From Epinephelus fuscoguttatus (lineage: Eukaryota > Chordata > Actinopteri > Perciformes > Serranidae): 64,000 bases of DNA. The notes under the pieces were generated by a model. It saw only the letters and a program-made list of their open reading frames with translations. It was not told the DNA's origin and did no database searches. Made by a program: the position numbers and the translations under genes. Location of the stretch: positions 31,396,322-31,460,321 of the forward strand of contig NC_064753.1 of assembly GCF_011397635.1 (NCBI RefSeq), in the 5' to 3' direction. Shown piece after piece: positions 1 to 11,419 of this stretch. The first letter of the stretch is position 1. The number at the start of each line of letters is the position of its first letter.

Positions 1-1054
1 CCCATTATGCTCACTCTTGTATTCATCAGAGGTGGAGTTTCCAAACGTTCATCACCCATTGAAAGGTTGTGGCTCCACTGACGTTTTTATTTGAATTCTG
101 CATTATAAAGGGAATGAATTGTTCCCCAGTTTGTTCCTGACCAGGAGGAGGAGGGGGGGAGACAACAGAGGAAGCAAAGTAGTTTCATTCTCTGAGAGTG
201 AGCTCTGTGTATATCATTTAAACGTGTTTGTTTAGCTGACATTTGGTAATAATAACCTGCAAAAGCTGGTTACTACACTGCAGTGCACTTGCAGGGGAGT
301 CATCCATCTGTTGTGGAGATGGCTCACTTTAAAAGCAAGTAGAAGCAGAATTGTTTTCAGTAAGTTCACATCTTTGTTAGCCTCCAGTGCCTGTTGCAAT
401 CCAAATGTTTCAACACCACTTTTACAGCACCAAAAATGATAAGCCTCCTCTAAGCTGATATTCAGGGGTTTATAAATGACTCAGGATTGCATGTTATATA
501 TATAGAAGACATTACAAGAAGATTGTGAGCATCTTAATGTCGCTATATCAAGCATAGGATGCCTAAAATTGATTGAATGTGTACACTTTACGGACAAATA
601 TCTTCCTTCCTGGAGCTTATTTTGATATAAAGTACACAACCTCCTCACTCTCTGCACGCCAGCACATGAAATGCTTATTTTTAATTCCCTGAATATCTAA
701 TTTTACACAAATAGGCCATCTCTAAATGGCACGCAGTGTATCACGACTTGGTGGAGACGCGCTGTTACGCAAAACGTTACCAAAAAAGAAATAAATAAGC
801 CACCTCTTTGGCCTCAGTGAGCGAAATACGGAAGAGGAGAGACTTCGCTCGTGCTTTATATATTGCCAGACATTATGGTGTGGACGCAGGCTGCACGGTA
901 TGCGGACAAACAAAAGCACATAATGCACGCTGAAAGCGCATTAATAGTTCCGCCTCGGGGCTGTTTAAACAGGAGTTTGGCGGCGACCAGTCAGCCAGCG
1001 GCAGGTCACATGTTGCAGCGTCATTGTGTAGTAAAGTTACTGTAGTTGCAAAGA
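1..1054. other. Gene-free 5' flank of BDNF
   Basis: No coding exon is supported here. The reading frames are short, overlap on both strands and resemble nothing I recognise. Near the right end are an AT-rich TATA-like stretch (about 855-862), an E-box CACATG at 1007-1012 and a half-CRE CGTCA at 1019-1023. They lie just upstream of a candidate BDNF untranslated exon. In mammals, BDNF promoter IV also carries an E-box followed by a CRE, but correspondence here is inference only. Confidence 0.4.
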
Positions 1055-1387
1055 GGCTCCTCATTTCAGCTCCAGAGGTCTCTCATCCCGTGGTGGTGGT
1101 GCTGCTGCTGTTGCTGCTGCTGCTGCGGCGTTTTTCAGCATGCGACAACTTCAGACGATCTCCAAAGGAGCCGTGCAGCCATGGGAGTGCATTACCTCAT
1201 CCATGCAATTTCCACCATCAATAATTTAATCTATTTGCTCCAAAGCTGAAGAGATATCCTGAAGCTTGTCGGGAGAGTACAGAGAGGAAAATATCGCTTA
1301 AGTAAATTACTCAGGGAGTTGTCCAAAACATCCCAGATGACACTACTGTCCTGTTGAATGGTCTGTTTTACGACTGGGCAGTGAAAG
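1055..1387 (+). other. bdnf: Probable BDNF 5' untranslated exon (exon IV-like)
   Basis: The stretch ends in a good splice donor, GTGAAAG followed by GTATGT at 1388. Its last 70 or so bases resemble the end of rodent BDNF exon IV as I remember it: GTTGTCC, then TTGAATGGTCTGTTTTACGAC, then GTGAAAG, against TTGATGTTTACTTTGACAAG and CTGAAAG. The 5' border is a guess from the usual exon length. A (CTG)n-rich tract lies at 1091-1130. Small upstream frames exist, but none is convincing as coding. It would splice to the acceptor at 6797-6798. A 5' RACE or RNA-seq junction from 1387 to 6799 would decide. Confidence 0.5.
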
Positions 1388-2415
1388 GTATGTGTCGGTT
1401 TGTTTTCTCGGTAACTTGTTTTACGCACTTTGGGTTTTGTTTGATGCTGCTTGAGAAAAAAAGACAAGAGGTGTGTGTGTGTCTATATGTGTGTGTTGGG
1501 GGGGGGGAGGAGGAGGGGTGGGGGGGGTGGGGGGGGCTCTAAAAGTAGCTCGATCAAGTCCGGTTATCCTGCGAACAGACAGCGCCGCAGCCCGAGAGGG
1601 GATATGTGTAACCTTATCCTCTCGTTCATTAATAAAAAACGGAGTTATTATGTTGATTGGGTTTCCAGTGGAGAGCACGAGCTCAGCAGATGTAATCTCT
1701 ATGAGTAAAAAAAACCCCAACAACTCTTGTTTCATTATTAGGGCAGCCTGAGCAAATGTGGCTTGTTATTAGTATTTCTCGTAAAGTGGAAACAGTCCAG
1801 CAGCGCGCCTCTTTATGAAATCAGCCACGTTTGAACATTTAACGGCAACTTTCTGCTCATAAATAACTCAATAAACTCTTTGTGCAGGGTGTTAGTCAAT
1901 ATTTTTAATCTCAGACCCTCCTGCACGTCGAGCACACACACAAAAACACTCCAGACAGTTTTTTTGGTACGGTTGTTTAGGAGGAGGGAAAAAAAAAACT
2001 TTGATGAACTCATTAAGACTTTATAGGAAACCCGAGACCTAAACGCCCAGCTAACGTCGGCCAACATACACGGTTGGATCCACTTCTTGGTGTTTTGTGC
2101 TCGCTCTGAATAACTTCAAATTACCGGCCAGCATGATTAAAACAAAGTCCCATTTATAGAGTGGTGGAAAGCTGGCGCATTTTTGACAGCTTCGTGTGAA
2201 AATATCTGGATCATAGCATTACGCACGGGCTCGGTTAGATGATGGTTTCATGATGAATTAATGATGCACTTTTTCCAAAACATGCACATTACTGTCAAAT
2301 TTATTGTCAGAGTTGTGACTAAGCAGCATATAAGGGAACTTTACAACGTATTTACGATTACACACAACCCAACCTGGCACCGGCTGTGCGTCCTGGAAAA
2401 AGACTACGCTTGTGT

Positions 2416-2481
<66 letters not shown>

Positions 2482-5400
2482 GTGTTTCACAGGAGGGAGG
2501 GAAAGATGGAAGGAAGGTGGAGGGAGGGAGAAACAGAAGGAGCTCGTATTATTTCACGGTCTCACCCGCCATCTAGTGCGCAAAGTGTGGAACTGCAGCT
2601 CTGTTCATTTGGAGCCATAAGACTGCTCGTTATATTAGTGGTTTGGTGTCAGAGCTGGTGATTCATGGGTTAAAATTAAATGTTTTTGTGTCAAGATTAT
2701 AATTGGAAATTTAAGCAACACTGACAAATTAGAGTTTTGCACATTTAAGGAATATGAGTGGCCTCGGCGATGATTATAGTGTATGTGTTGCTACTGTAAG
2801 TCTTTCAATTGTCCACTGTTGCACACAGTGTGGGAGGGAAGCAGCGCCTCATTTGGATAGCACGGATCACTCAGCAGCTATTTGAATGCCGGCCCTTTCT
2901 GTGGCAGAGGCCGGGGTTGGCCTGGAGGCCAGGTATAATCCCTCGGTGATGCTCATCTATTACTAAACATGCTCTGAAACTGTGTCAGATTGAAAACAGA
3001 TCTCAAGGAAGCGAGCTTCCACATGTGTGAGCCATTACTGCAGACAACTCTAATTGCCTTTTTCTAAGTGCTGCATTGTGGCACACAAGGGGTCCACGGG
3101 TAGAAATTCTGATATGGTGTGCTGCCTGTTTTTCCTTCTGAACATTTGGCACCGTGTGCCGTACATGTCGAACGTGACAAAACATGTTGCTAGGTAAATA
3201 GCTCCAACCCAACACGGTTCTTGAGGAGCTGAACAAAGACGGATGCCCACAAGGGAGCAGTGGTAGCGGCGGAGAGCAAACGTTGCTATAGGTCACGCAT
3301 TTCTATTCAAATGCAGTGGGCACATTTCCCCTCCTTCATCTCTCCTGTTTGATGTTTATTTCCCTTCTAACGGTTCCTAAGATATCATGCACGCTGTTCG
3401 TGAAGATGAAGCCATAAAGTGTGCTGACATGTGCGGCGAGGCTGGGGAACGTTACTGAATGTGTAATAATACTAGCCGTGCTAGTCCTTTCATGCTTTAG
3501 AGAAACTTTTCAGCATCTGTCAAAGGAGGTATTTATCACTTTAATCCCCACCTGGCACAAAGAATAAATGTGAGGGTAAGTTACATATCCCCACCATACA
3601 GCCGCGCTCTCAAAGCAGATGAACAGGTGGTCATCTAGAGACGTCAAAGCCAAACAGTAGACAGAGTCCACACACTCACCTGCTCCTATTGTTCTGGGTG
3701 TTTCATGCTCTAGGCGTGTTGCCTTGCATAAAGGCGTGTTTGCAGCGGTTATTGCGGGCTTTATCGTCCTGTTATCTCATGTTAAGTGATTTTTGGTGAA
3801 AAGAACTGTCATACTTGGACACTTTGTTTATGATGTGACACAGCTGGATTGGTGGGATGTATCTGGGTTTTATTTCAAAATGGCATTTTAAACGATAACA
3901 CAAGACACAATAAAGACAAAAGATGAGAGATGAAAGAAGTGGCACCGAGCCCAGCCACCTCTGTGTGTTAGATATTTTTATAACCAGTCGTCACACGGCT
4001 GGTCCAGAGACTCCGAAAGAGTACATTTTATTCCAAACATTCCTCCATATGTAGTTCCTCCCTTTGCTTTATTATTCATGCTCATTGTGTTAACTCGCAA
4101 GCCGCTTTTTCATTAACTGCGAAATCCAGCAGTGCACATAAAATGTTCCTTCACTGGATGTATAAAACAAGAGCAAACCAATCAGTTGTCACATTTAGCC
4201 TCCAGTAGATATAAGCCAGAGATTCTCCGCCAGTCCCACAGCAATTAAATGATTCATTGGCTTTATCGCATTTTAACAGGATGTTGATTGAGAGCATAAG
4301 CCATATTGATTGTCCTGATGGAAACAGGAAATCACAGAGATAGAAATAAAATCATTTGTTGTTCCGGTGTGAGGATACCCGGGGGAGCAGCATGCAATTG
4401 CACACTGTTGAGTGGCATTACCCCCAGCAACCTCCTCCCCTCCATTCTCTCCCCTATGGAGACCTGGAAGAGACGTCATCCGTGGTTGTTATGCTGCGAA
4501 ATGACGCTGGCACTCTCTCCACCCCCTGCTACTGCAATATTACCCCTGTGGTCTGTTACGGAAGATGCAGCACTCTTCGTCTGCACCATTTCCAGCATGA
4601 AGTTTGACGCCTAACAGTAATCAGCCCTCTGCCTTCATTTCCGTCATGTGGAAGTGGAACCATTTGAGCGCGATGCTGATAATAATATCAGCCTAAATGC
4701 ATCCTACACATAAAGCTCGTGACTGGCCTCGATCCCGTAAACCTACATGATTTTCAGTGCTGGGAAGCCTCGCAGAGAATTCTTGTTACTGTGACCGAAA
4801 GCCTTCACAATACTGAAGGGTTAATAAGCTCGATGAATATGCTTTTATTAGCAGGGTTTAATGAAAAATAGATAATCAACTCCTTATTCCTGGCTTTGCC
4901 CTCATTGTTGTTTTAATTGGTGAGAGGAAAAATACCCCCATCTCCCTGCAAACACATACAAGCCAGCCCCTCCCCATGCCCTCCCCCTAACACACACACT
5001 CACACACTCTGGAGGTGCACGTCACTGAGCTCGGGGAATGAGTGGCTCATTAAGAAGAAGGATGTGATATTCTGAATAGAGACTGTGAGACTCCCAGCAC
5101 ATCTATTTATAGACAAGATATCTCTATGGCAGTCACCGTGGTGTTGGTTAATTGCAGCCACGGCCCCTGATACCAATTAAGAATGAAACAAATGCATTTA
5201 AGGTGGGGTTTTCGCTCCTCCCTTACTGTAAAGGTCCTCGTGTCCGTCCTGAGTTGGAGGCAGGAGTGTGTGTGTTTGCTCGCCGTGTTTTCCTGTATCA
5301 AGTTGGGACATGCAGAGTGCAGTCAAAGCCTCGGTCAGGCTATTTTTAAATGAGCCCCTGTGGAAAGCAAGATCTAGATTTTCTTTTCATTATGGTTGCT

Positions 5401-6798
5401 TTTATATCTCGGGCTCTTGGATGTCCACCAATTCATTGATTTTTTTGCTGTGAATCTTAGAGCTTCTCAAAGGTAAGGGATGCATATGTGCTCAGGCGAT
5501 GTATGTACAGTATTTCAGCTACACCTGGCTCCTTGTGGCGCTTTTTTTTTTTTCTACCCCCCCTCCTCTCCTCTCCTCTCCTCTCCTCTCTTGGCACTGC
5601 TTTGCTTATCTTGTGAGTTGCTCGGGATCGGTACTTCACAGTGCAGGGAGGATGACACATCTTTCTGTCATTCAGTTTCCTCATGACATCCTGTTAGTTC
5701 ATCCTGCAGTGCTCTCACCATCCACCTGCCAAAAACAAACAGTGTCCCTCAACAAACTCCTGATTCCCGTGCATGTACTGTACGGCTTTAGTATCAGACC
5801 TGTCTCGCTGCACAGACCGGTTTTTTAAAAAAGATAAATGATGCTGCAGCAGCGGTGGTGTTTGTCAGAGCTGACACAAACACAACATTTCCCACTCAGT
5901 CAGTCAGTCAGTCAGTCAGTCAGTCGGCGCTGGCCATGCTCCCTTAGTTTTGATAATGGTGATTTTGTTAGTGGGGTAGTGTCATAGTCACGAGATAATA
6001 CATGAGCTCTTCAAACAAACAGAACAAACAAAACCATATCCTTATGTCAACACGTGCAGAGGCTTTCCAAATTTTGTGCCAGGTTACAATTGACCCTCAC
6101 GTGGCTAGAGCCCAACACGCGTCCATTCATAGATTATAAAATCTACCAGTTCAGGTAGCTACTCACCTTAATAAACATAAAGTTTAACAACATAGAAATC
6201 CACCACGTCCTTTATAGAGTTAAAAAAATAGGGTCTGACGTTGTAAAACTGACAACACAATGATTCAGGCAGTGAGGGATGAGTGACAGCTTTGCCCATT
6301 ATAAAACAACACATCCTCGCACGCTCTAGAAACACTCTGTACAGTTTAACACAACAGTAAAAAGCTCATAAATAATAACAAGCCTGTAAGGATGTAGTGA
6401 CATCTATTTGTGTGATCTTATCTTTTGTAATAAGCACTCTCTTTGATGCTCAGCACAGCTTTTGTGCACGGCTGCCAACAAATAAAAATCGAAGCCAGAC
6501 CTCACATAGGAACAGAGTGATTACAGTTTGCAAACAATTTGAAAACACTGATGACACAGCGCCAGTATCAGTTTAATAAGAAAACATTTTGTGATTATTC
6601 CAAAGCGACTGGCTCTCTCTCTTTGGCGTGCAAAGAAAAGAGTGGAGGGTGTAAATAAGAAGAAAGGCTCACATGGTGCATTATGGATCAAGAATAAGCT
6701 AACTTCATTGAAAATGCTCTTTGACTAACGGTCTCGTTCTCTCTCTGCCCCTCCCCCCCCTCCCCTCTTGTTTCCTGTCTCTTTCTCTCCCCCTCCAG
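1388..6798 (+). other. bdnf: Putative BDNF intron, mostly featureless; microsatellites
   Basis: About 5.4 kb between the candidate untranslated exon and the coding exon. It holds a G-run block (about 1498-1537), a (TATC)n microsatellite (about 2416-2481), a short polypyrimidine (CTCTC)n tract near 5565-5590 and a (CAGT)n tract (about 5893-5925). Other BDNF first exons are expected in such an intron in vertebrates, but I could not recognise any. No coding frame here is supported. Confidence 0.4.
2416..2481. repeat. (TATC)n microsatellite
   Basis: About sixteen uninterrupted TATC units, likely length-variable. It lies in the putative BDNF intron and has no coding role. Confidence 0.95.
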
Positions 6799-6819
6799 TT
6801 CCACCAGGTTAGAAGAGTG

Positions 6820-7629
6820 ATGACCATCCTGTTCCTTACTATGGTTATTTCATACTTCAGTTGCATGAGAGCTGCGCCCCTGAGAGATGCCCCGGGCATG
6901 CGGGGCCATCGGACGGAAGGCTACTTGGGCGCTGCTGCGACGGCCGCACGAGGCCATGGGACTCCACAGAGTGGTGGTGGGCCAGGCCAGCGCGGGGAAC
7001 TGCCCTCACTCACAGACACGTTTGAGCAGGTGATAGAGGAGCTGCTGGAGGTGGAGGGAGAGGCGGCACAGCTGGGACAGGGGGCTGATAAGAGCCAGGG
7101 AGGTGGGGGCCCGTCCTCTGTGGTCGCCGCAGACACCAAGGATGTCGACCTGTACGACTCGCGGGTGATGATCAGCAACCAAGTGCCTTTGGAGCCGCCG
7201 TTGCTCTTTCTCCTGGAGGAATACAAAAACTATCTGGATGCCGCTAACATGTCCATGAGGGTGCGGCGACACTCCGATCCCTCGCGGCGCGGAGAGCTCA
7301 GTGTGTGTGACAGTATTAGCCAGTGGGTGACAGCTGTGGATAAAAAGACGGCAATAGACATGTCTGGGCAGACAGTTACCGTCATGGAAAAGGTCCCTGT
7401 CCCCAATGGCCAACTGAAGCAATACTTTTATGAGACCAAATGCAACCCCATGGGGTACACAAAGGAGGGCTGCAGAGGAATAGACAAGCGGCATTATAAT
7501 TCCCAATGCAGGACAACCCAGTCCTACGTGCGAGCGCTTACCATGGATAGCAAAAAGAAGATTGGCTGGCGGTTTATAAGGATAGACACTTCATGTGTAT
7601 GCACATTGACCATTAAAAGAGGGAGATAG
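6820..7629 (+). CDS. bdnf: Brain-derived neurotrophic factor precursor
   Basis: Secreted neurotrophin, ligand of TrkB and, as the pro-form, of p75NTR/sortilin; supports neuron survival and synaptic plasticity. The single coding exon gives 269 residues. The start [13 protein letters not shown] opens the conserved signal peptide (about 1-18). The pro-domain holds [18 protein letters not shown] and an N-glycosylation site, Asn143. The furin site RVRR ends at residue 150, so the mature factor (119 residues) starts [12 protein letters not shown] at base 7270. It keeps all six cystine-knot cysteines and ends CTLTIKRGR. The exon starts at 6799 after CCCTCCAG. Codons before this ATG (FHQVRRV) stay open, as in mammals, where exon I adds an upstream start. 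The pro-domain is longer than in mammals through Gly/Ala-rich stretches (residues 35-57 and 88-100). The site RGLTSL reads RGELPSL here. LIN7C follows on the same strand, the usual vertebrate neighbour. Confidence 0.98.
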   Translation: MTILFLTMVISYFSCMRAAPLRDAPGMRGHRTEGYLGAAATAARGHGTPQSGGGPGQRGELPSLTDTFEQVIEELLEVEGEAAQLGQGADKSQGGGGPSSVVAADTKDVDLYDSRVMISNQVPLEPPLLFLLEEYKNYLDAANMSMRVRRHSDPSRRGELSVCDSISQWVTAVDKKTAIDMSGQTVTVMEKVPVPNGQLKQYFYETKCNPMGYTKEGCRGIDKRHYNSQCRTTQSYVRALTMDSKKKIGWRFIRIDTSCVCTLTIKRGR

Positions 7630-8254
7630 TGTATAAAATGTATAGATTTTATTGAAGAGTTTAAAAAAAGAGAATAAAGAGAAAATATCTATTTGTATAT
7701 ATACATAACAGGGTAAATTATTCCGTCAAATGAAAATTTTATGGACTGCATGTAAAAAAAGATGAAGTTTATACAGTAAAAGTGATACTACAGTCTATTT
7801 ATTGAACATATTCATGACCTTGTAAACAATTAAAAAAAATCTGATCAGTCATTTGCGCCCAGTTTAAATTACTATATCACATCCCTCAAGACATTGTGAT
7901 TTGTTTACGTTGCCAAGAATTATAAAAATGAAGGAAAAAAAACAGGCAAGGAATGAGAGAGGACAGTTCCATCTTCAAAAGCTTGCATGCTGCTTCAATT
8001 GTGAATCGAGAAATTCTCCACTTACAGAAAAAAAGGATATGATGCTGACCAAAAAAAAAAAAAAAAAAAAAACATTCCGTTTACATATTCAGCAGAAAAC
8101 AATTTTCCTCTCAAGTAATTTATCTGTTTACTGTTCTAAACTTCTCAAGGTAATGTTGGACTTACATACTATGTCAAGGTGCTGTTGTCAAAGCTTTGCT
8201 GTTTATTTTTTTATCCCCACCAGAGGACAAGATATATATATATATATATAAAAA

Positions 8255-8343
<89 letters not shown>

Positions 8344-9224
8344 AAATCTATTCATTGACATGTTTCTGGGTTAATATTATTCATTTTGTATGTTGTGAAG
8401 TTGTTTGCAATATTAAACTGAAATATTTGAAGAAATAAAAATGACTATAGGCAACTGAAAAACAAAATCAATGTCGATAAAGTTTCAATAGTGCACCTCA
8501 AGACAGGGTAAAATTTATTATGCAGGCAGGCAGGCACATACACACACACATGCACGCACACAAATGCTGCCAAAGAGCGGCCAAATTGAAATCACAAATG
8601 ACCAGGATGCTCAATATATTTAACAGGCTGTGACAAAATCATGTATTTTCAGTGGCACAGGAGTCGATGCATTGGGTGATACATAGTGACAGCAATATTA
8701 CAGTGGTATGGGTGGAAACGATGTATAGTTTGCAGCTTTGAGGAGGTAAATGGTGGTAAAATGCTCCTGAATCAGCTCCTGCTCTCCACCAGCACATTAC
8801 TGACACAAACCTACTGCATGTCTTTTGATACTTTGGTGTTTACACACAGATTTTTAGCGATTTACTTAGTTGTTGCGCCAGCTGCAAGAACTACAAGAAC
8901 ATAACATCACAAGCGCAGACTTGACAGTGATGCATTCACCCACACATACATGGCATCCGTGTGCATTAGAAACATACACACCCAACATTCTCTCATCGGT
9001 GCATGGTAATCCCATCTTCAGATGTTCTACAAAAGGACAATCATCACAGATTTTACTCAGCTGCACATTTGATCAGAAGGAAAAGCCTGGTTTGGTATCT
9101 GGGTTAAAAAATGACTGCAGCTTCGTGTCAACATTCCCTCCAGCAGATTATTACTCATAGTGAGAACCTCTTGCTTGCCAAGTCTAGATGCCATAGTTTA
9201 AGGTCGTAGTCGGATGACAATAAA
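7630..9224 (+). other. bdnf: BDNF 3' untranslated region with candidate polyA signals
   Basis: AT-rich sequence after the stop. AATAAA occurs at 7673-7678, 8434-8439 and 9219-9224. Vertebrate BDNF uses a short and a long 3' UTR, so two of these may be real, but I cannot tell which. It includes a 20-base A run (about 8051-8070) and a long (AT)n/(AC)n tract at 8228-8342. Confidence 0.5.
8228..8342. repeat. (AT)n/(AC)n compound microsatellite
   Basis: Alternating AT interrupted by an A run and a short (AC)n core. It is self-complementary and so prone to cruciform or hairpin formation. It lies in the presumed BDNF 3' UTR. Confidence 0.95.
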
Positions 9225-11330
9225 ATCTACTCAACTTTTCATCTTAACATCATAAAACACTTGCAGATACCTATAATATGACATATTCCAAGAAAGAAGA
9301 TACAAAGCTTCATTTGTGTCACGTGATCCAACCATCTCATTTTACTTCTTCATCATCAACCTGAAGGTAAGTGTGACCTCTGAAGAAAACCACATCTGGC
9401 ATTTGGAGATTTGGAAACAAGATTTTCACGAAGATGTCCCACTTTGTTCTCTATTTGTCTTGGATCCTCCAGAGGAGGCTGATGAAGATGCTGTGAGTTA
9501 CTTTTCTTCTACAGAAGCATAAATGAATAGAGTCTCTGCAGCAACTCTGAGAAAGATGACAAGCATGCAGTACTGTCTCTTAAATGATCTACTGTCATGA
9601 ATCTCCCTGTAAAAGGTACGGAGGTCATGGCTGCACAAACCGAGTTAGAATTAAGTTATTGTACGGCAAGACTTGCTTTTCACAGAAAATCCCCCTTAAG
9701 ATAGAACTGGAATAAATTCATAAAATTCAAACAACGTGTCTGAGCACTAACACATCCTCAGCATGCAGGACAATGAATCAGTCCTTTTGCTGTGTATTTT
9801 AGACGAGGTATTCTGAGCTGCTCAGTCTATCCTGAGTATAAGCTTTGAGGTATTTTTGTATAACAAAGCTTAAATTAAAGAAAACTGTCATCCACTAATC
9901 ACACAGTTATTAAAGTCGAGAACAACTGACTCTGAAATCAGAGTAAAGCCCATACTGTCTTTTAAAGATATCATGCATAAATCATGCATGTGAGTAGATT
10001 TTACAGCATGATGTTGTATTTCTCTGACCCTGAGCTGCAACTGAAGCTAAACACTAAAATAAAAGAGAGAAAAGAAGAACAATTTTACAAACACAATGAA
10101 TCTATTGCAGCAAAAAAAGGACAATAAATGCTGCTGCTCCACTAAATAAGGGTATTACATTCAAGTGTGCTGTGACCCTGGCCACGTCCTGCTTAGTGAC
10201 GTCACAGCAGGTGTATTTCATCAGCTGTCAAAGGCAAACACATCATCAACCAGGGTGTGGTCAGAGGTGAATCATGCTTGAAAGTTTCAGCCCACAGGGA
10301 GCAGTGCAGCAGCAGTGTTCTGCAGACTTATGTGCTGGAGTGTGAGGATGTGCTGCAGTCAGCCAGCAGAGGGCAGCAGAGAGGACATTCCTCCCAGGTG
10401 TCAGCAAAGAGCCAAAGAAGCTTCTGGCTGGTCCCTTGTCACCAATACTCAGGACATTATGTAACAATCCCTTGAGCTGTGGGAATCCATGTAGAGGTGC
10501 AGCATGGCTGATGAATGAATGATGCACTAATACACAGGTGATTGCTGAATGTGCGATGCTGAATAGTGATATTAGACTGGGATCATAGTGGGCACCTTTT
10601 ACCTGGATGCTGGCCCATAAGACATCAGTAGGGTGGACACAAGGCACCAAAGGACAGCACCTTTCAATATTTCATGCCAACATTGCAGAGAAGTTACACA
10701 ACCCAATACCTATATTTAAACTTGAGTCACTGCACTGTCCATACAGTATACGGGGTACATCCACCCACCTATCAATCAAAAAGCCAGTGGAATATACAGG
10801 AAAGTATACCCACCTCTGCCTTGGTAATCTACCCATCTACCAAAGAACCCACCTCATCAACTACCACTACACCACAGGCAGGATGCAACACTTAGAGTGG
10901 GATGTCACCTCAGAAATGAAACATGCACCAAGGCACTCAATGTGAAAGAAGGAAGAATCCTCAAGATAAAACCTCCATTGTCCACTTCACTAAGCAATGG
11001 GTGATATGGTGATATACTGATATTTAGACAGTATTTATTGTATATTAAATAGTGCTATACCTGCATTTATAAAGTATTACATAAATACCTAATACATTCG
11101 GTATTGTTTGTTAATTCTCTAAAGAAAATACTGTTTTTGACTTACTCATGTTAGTTAGGGAAGAGGCCTTCAGTGCTGGCTCATCAACATCCAGTGATAA
11201 TGAAAAACAACACGATGATATCGCAGGGTGTTTCACTTTACGGGGCTTACCTGAACGCACCATGACACTGGCAGCTAGCCTAGCCGGCTAACTTTGCTAA
11301 TCTGATTTATCGTCTCGGTTAAGCGCCCGT
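9225..11330. other. BDNF-LIN7C intergenic region
   Basis: No gene is supported. The open frames at 10261-10945 overlap in several phases and match no family I know. A CCCACC-rich stretch at about 10760-10880 looks low-complexity. From about 11270 the sequence enters the LIN7C promoter, marked by clustered GCTAGC/AACGTTAGC motifs. Confidence 0.4.
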
Positions 11331-11419
11331 AACGTTAGCCAGGATTACCATATTTAGTTTTCCATATCTAGCGTTTAACGCAATATCTACTTGACACCAA
11401 ATAGCCAATCATTCCCAGG

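Noticed and set aside
1084-1135. CTG-rich tract read as a poly-Leu/Cys protein in several frames
   Set aside because: It lies in a candidate untranslated exon, and the frames are only the three readings of a trinucleotide repeat.
10257-10945. Frames between BDNF and LIN7C
   Set aside because: Frames on both strands overlap, have no motif and show a low-complexity CCCACC bias. They look like chance openings in non-coding DNA.
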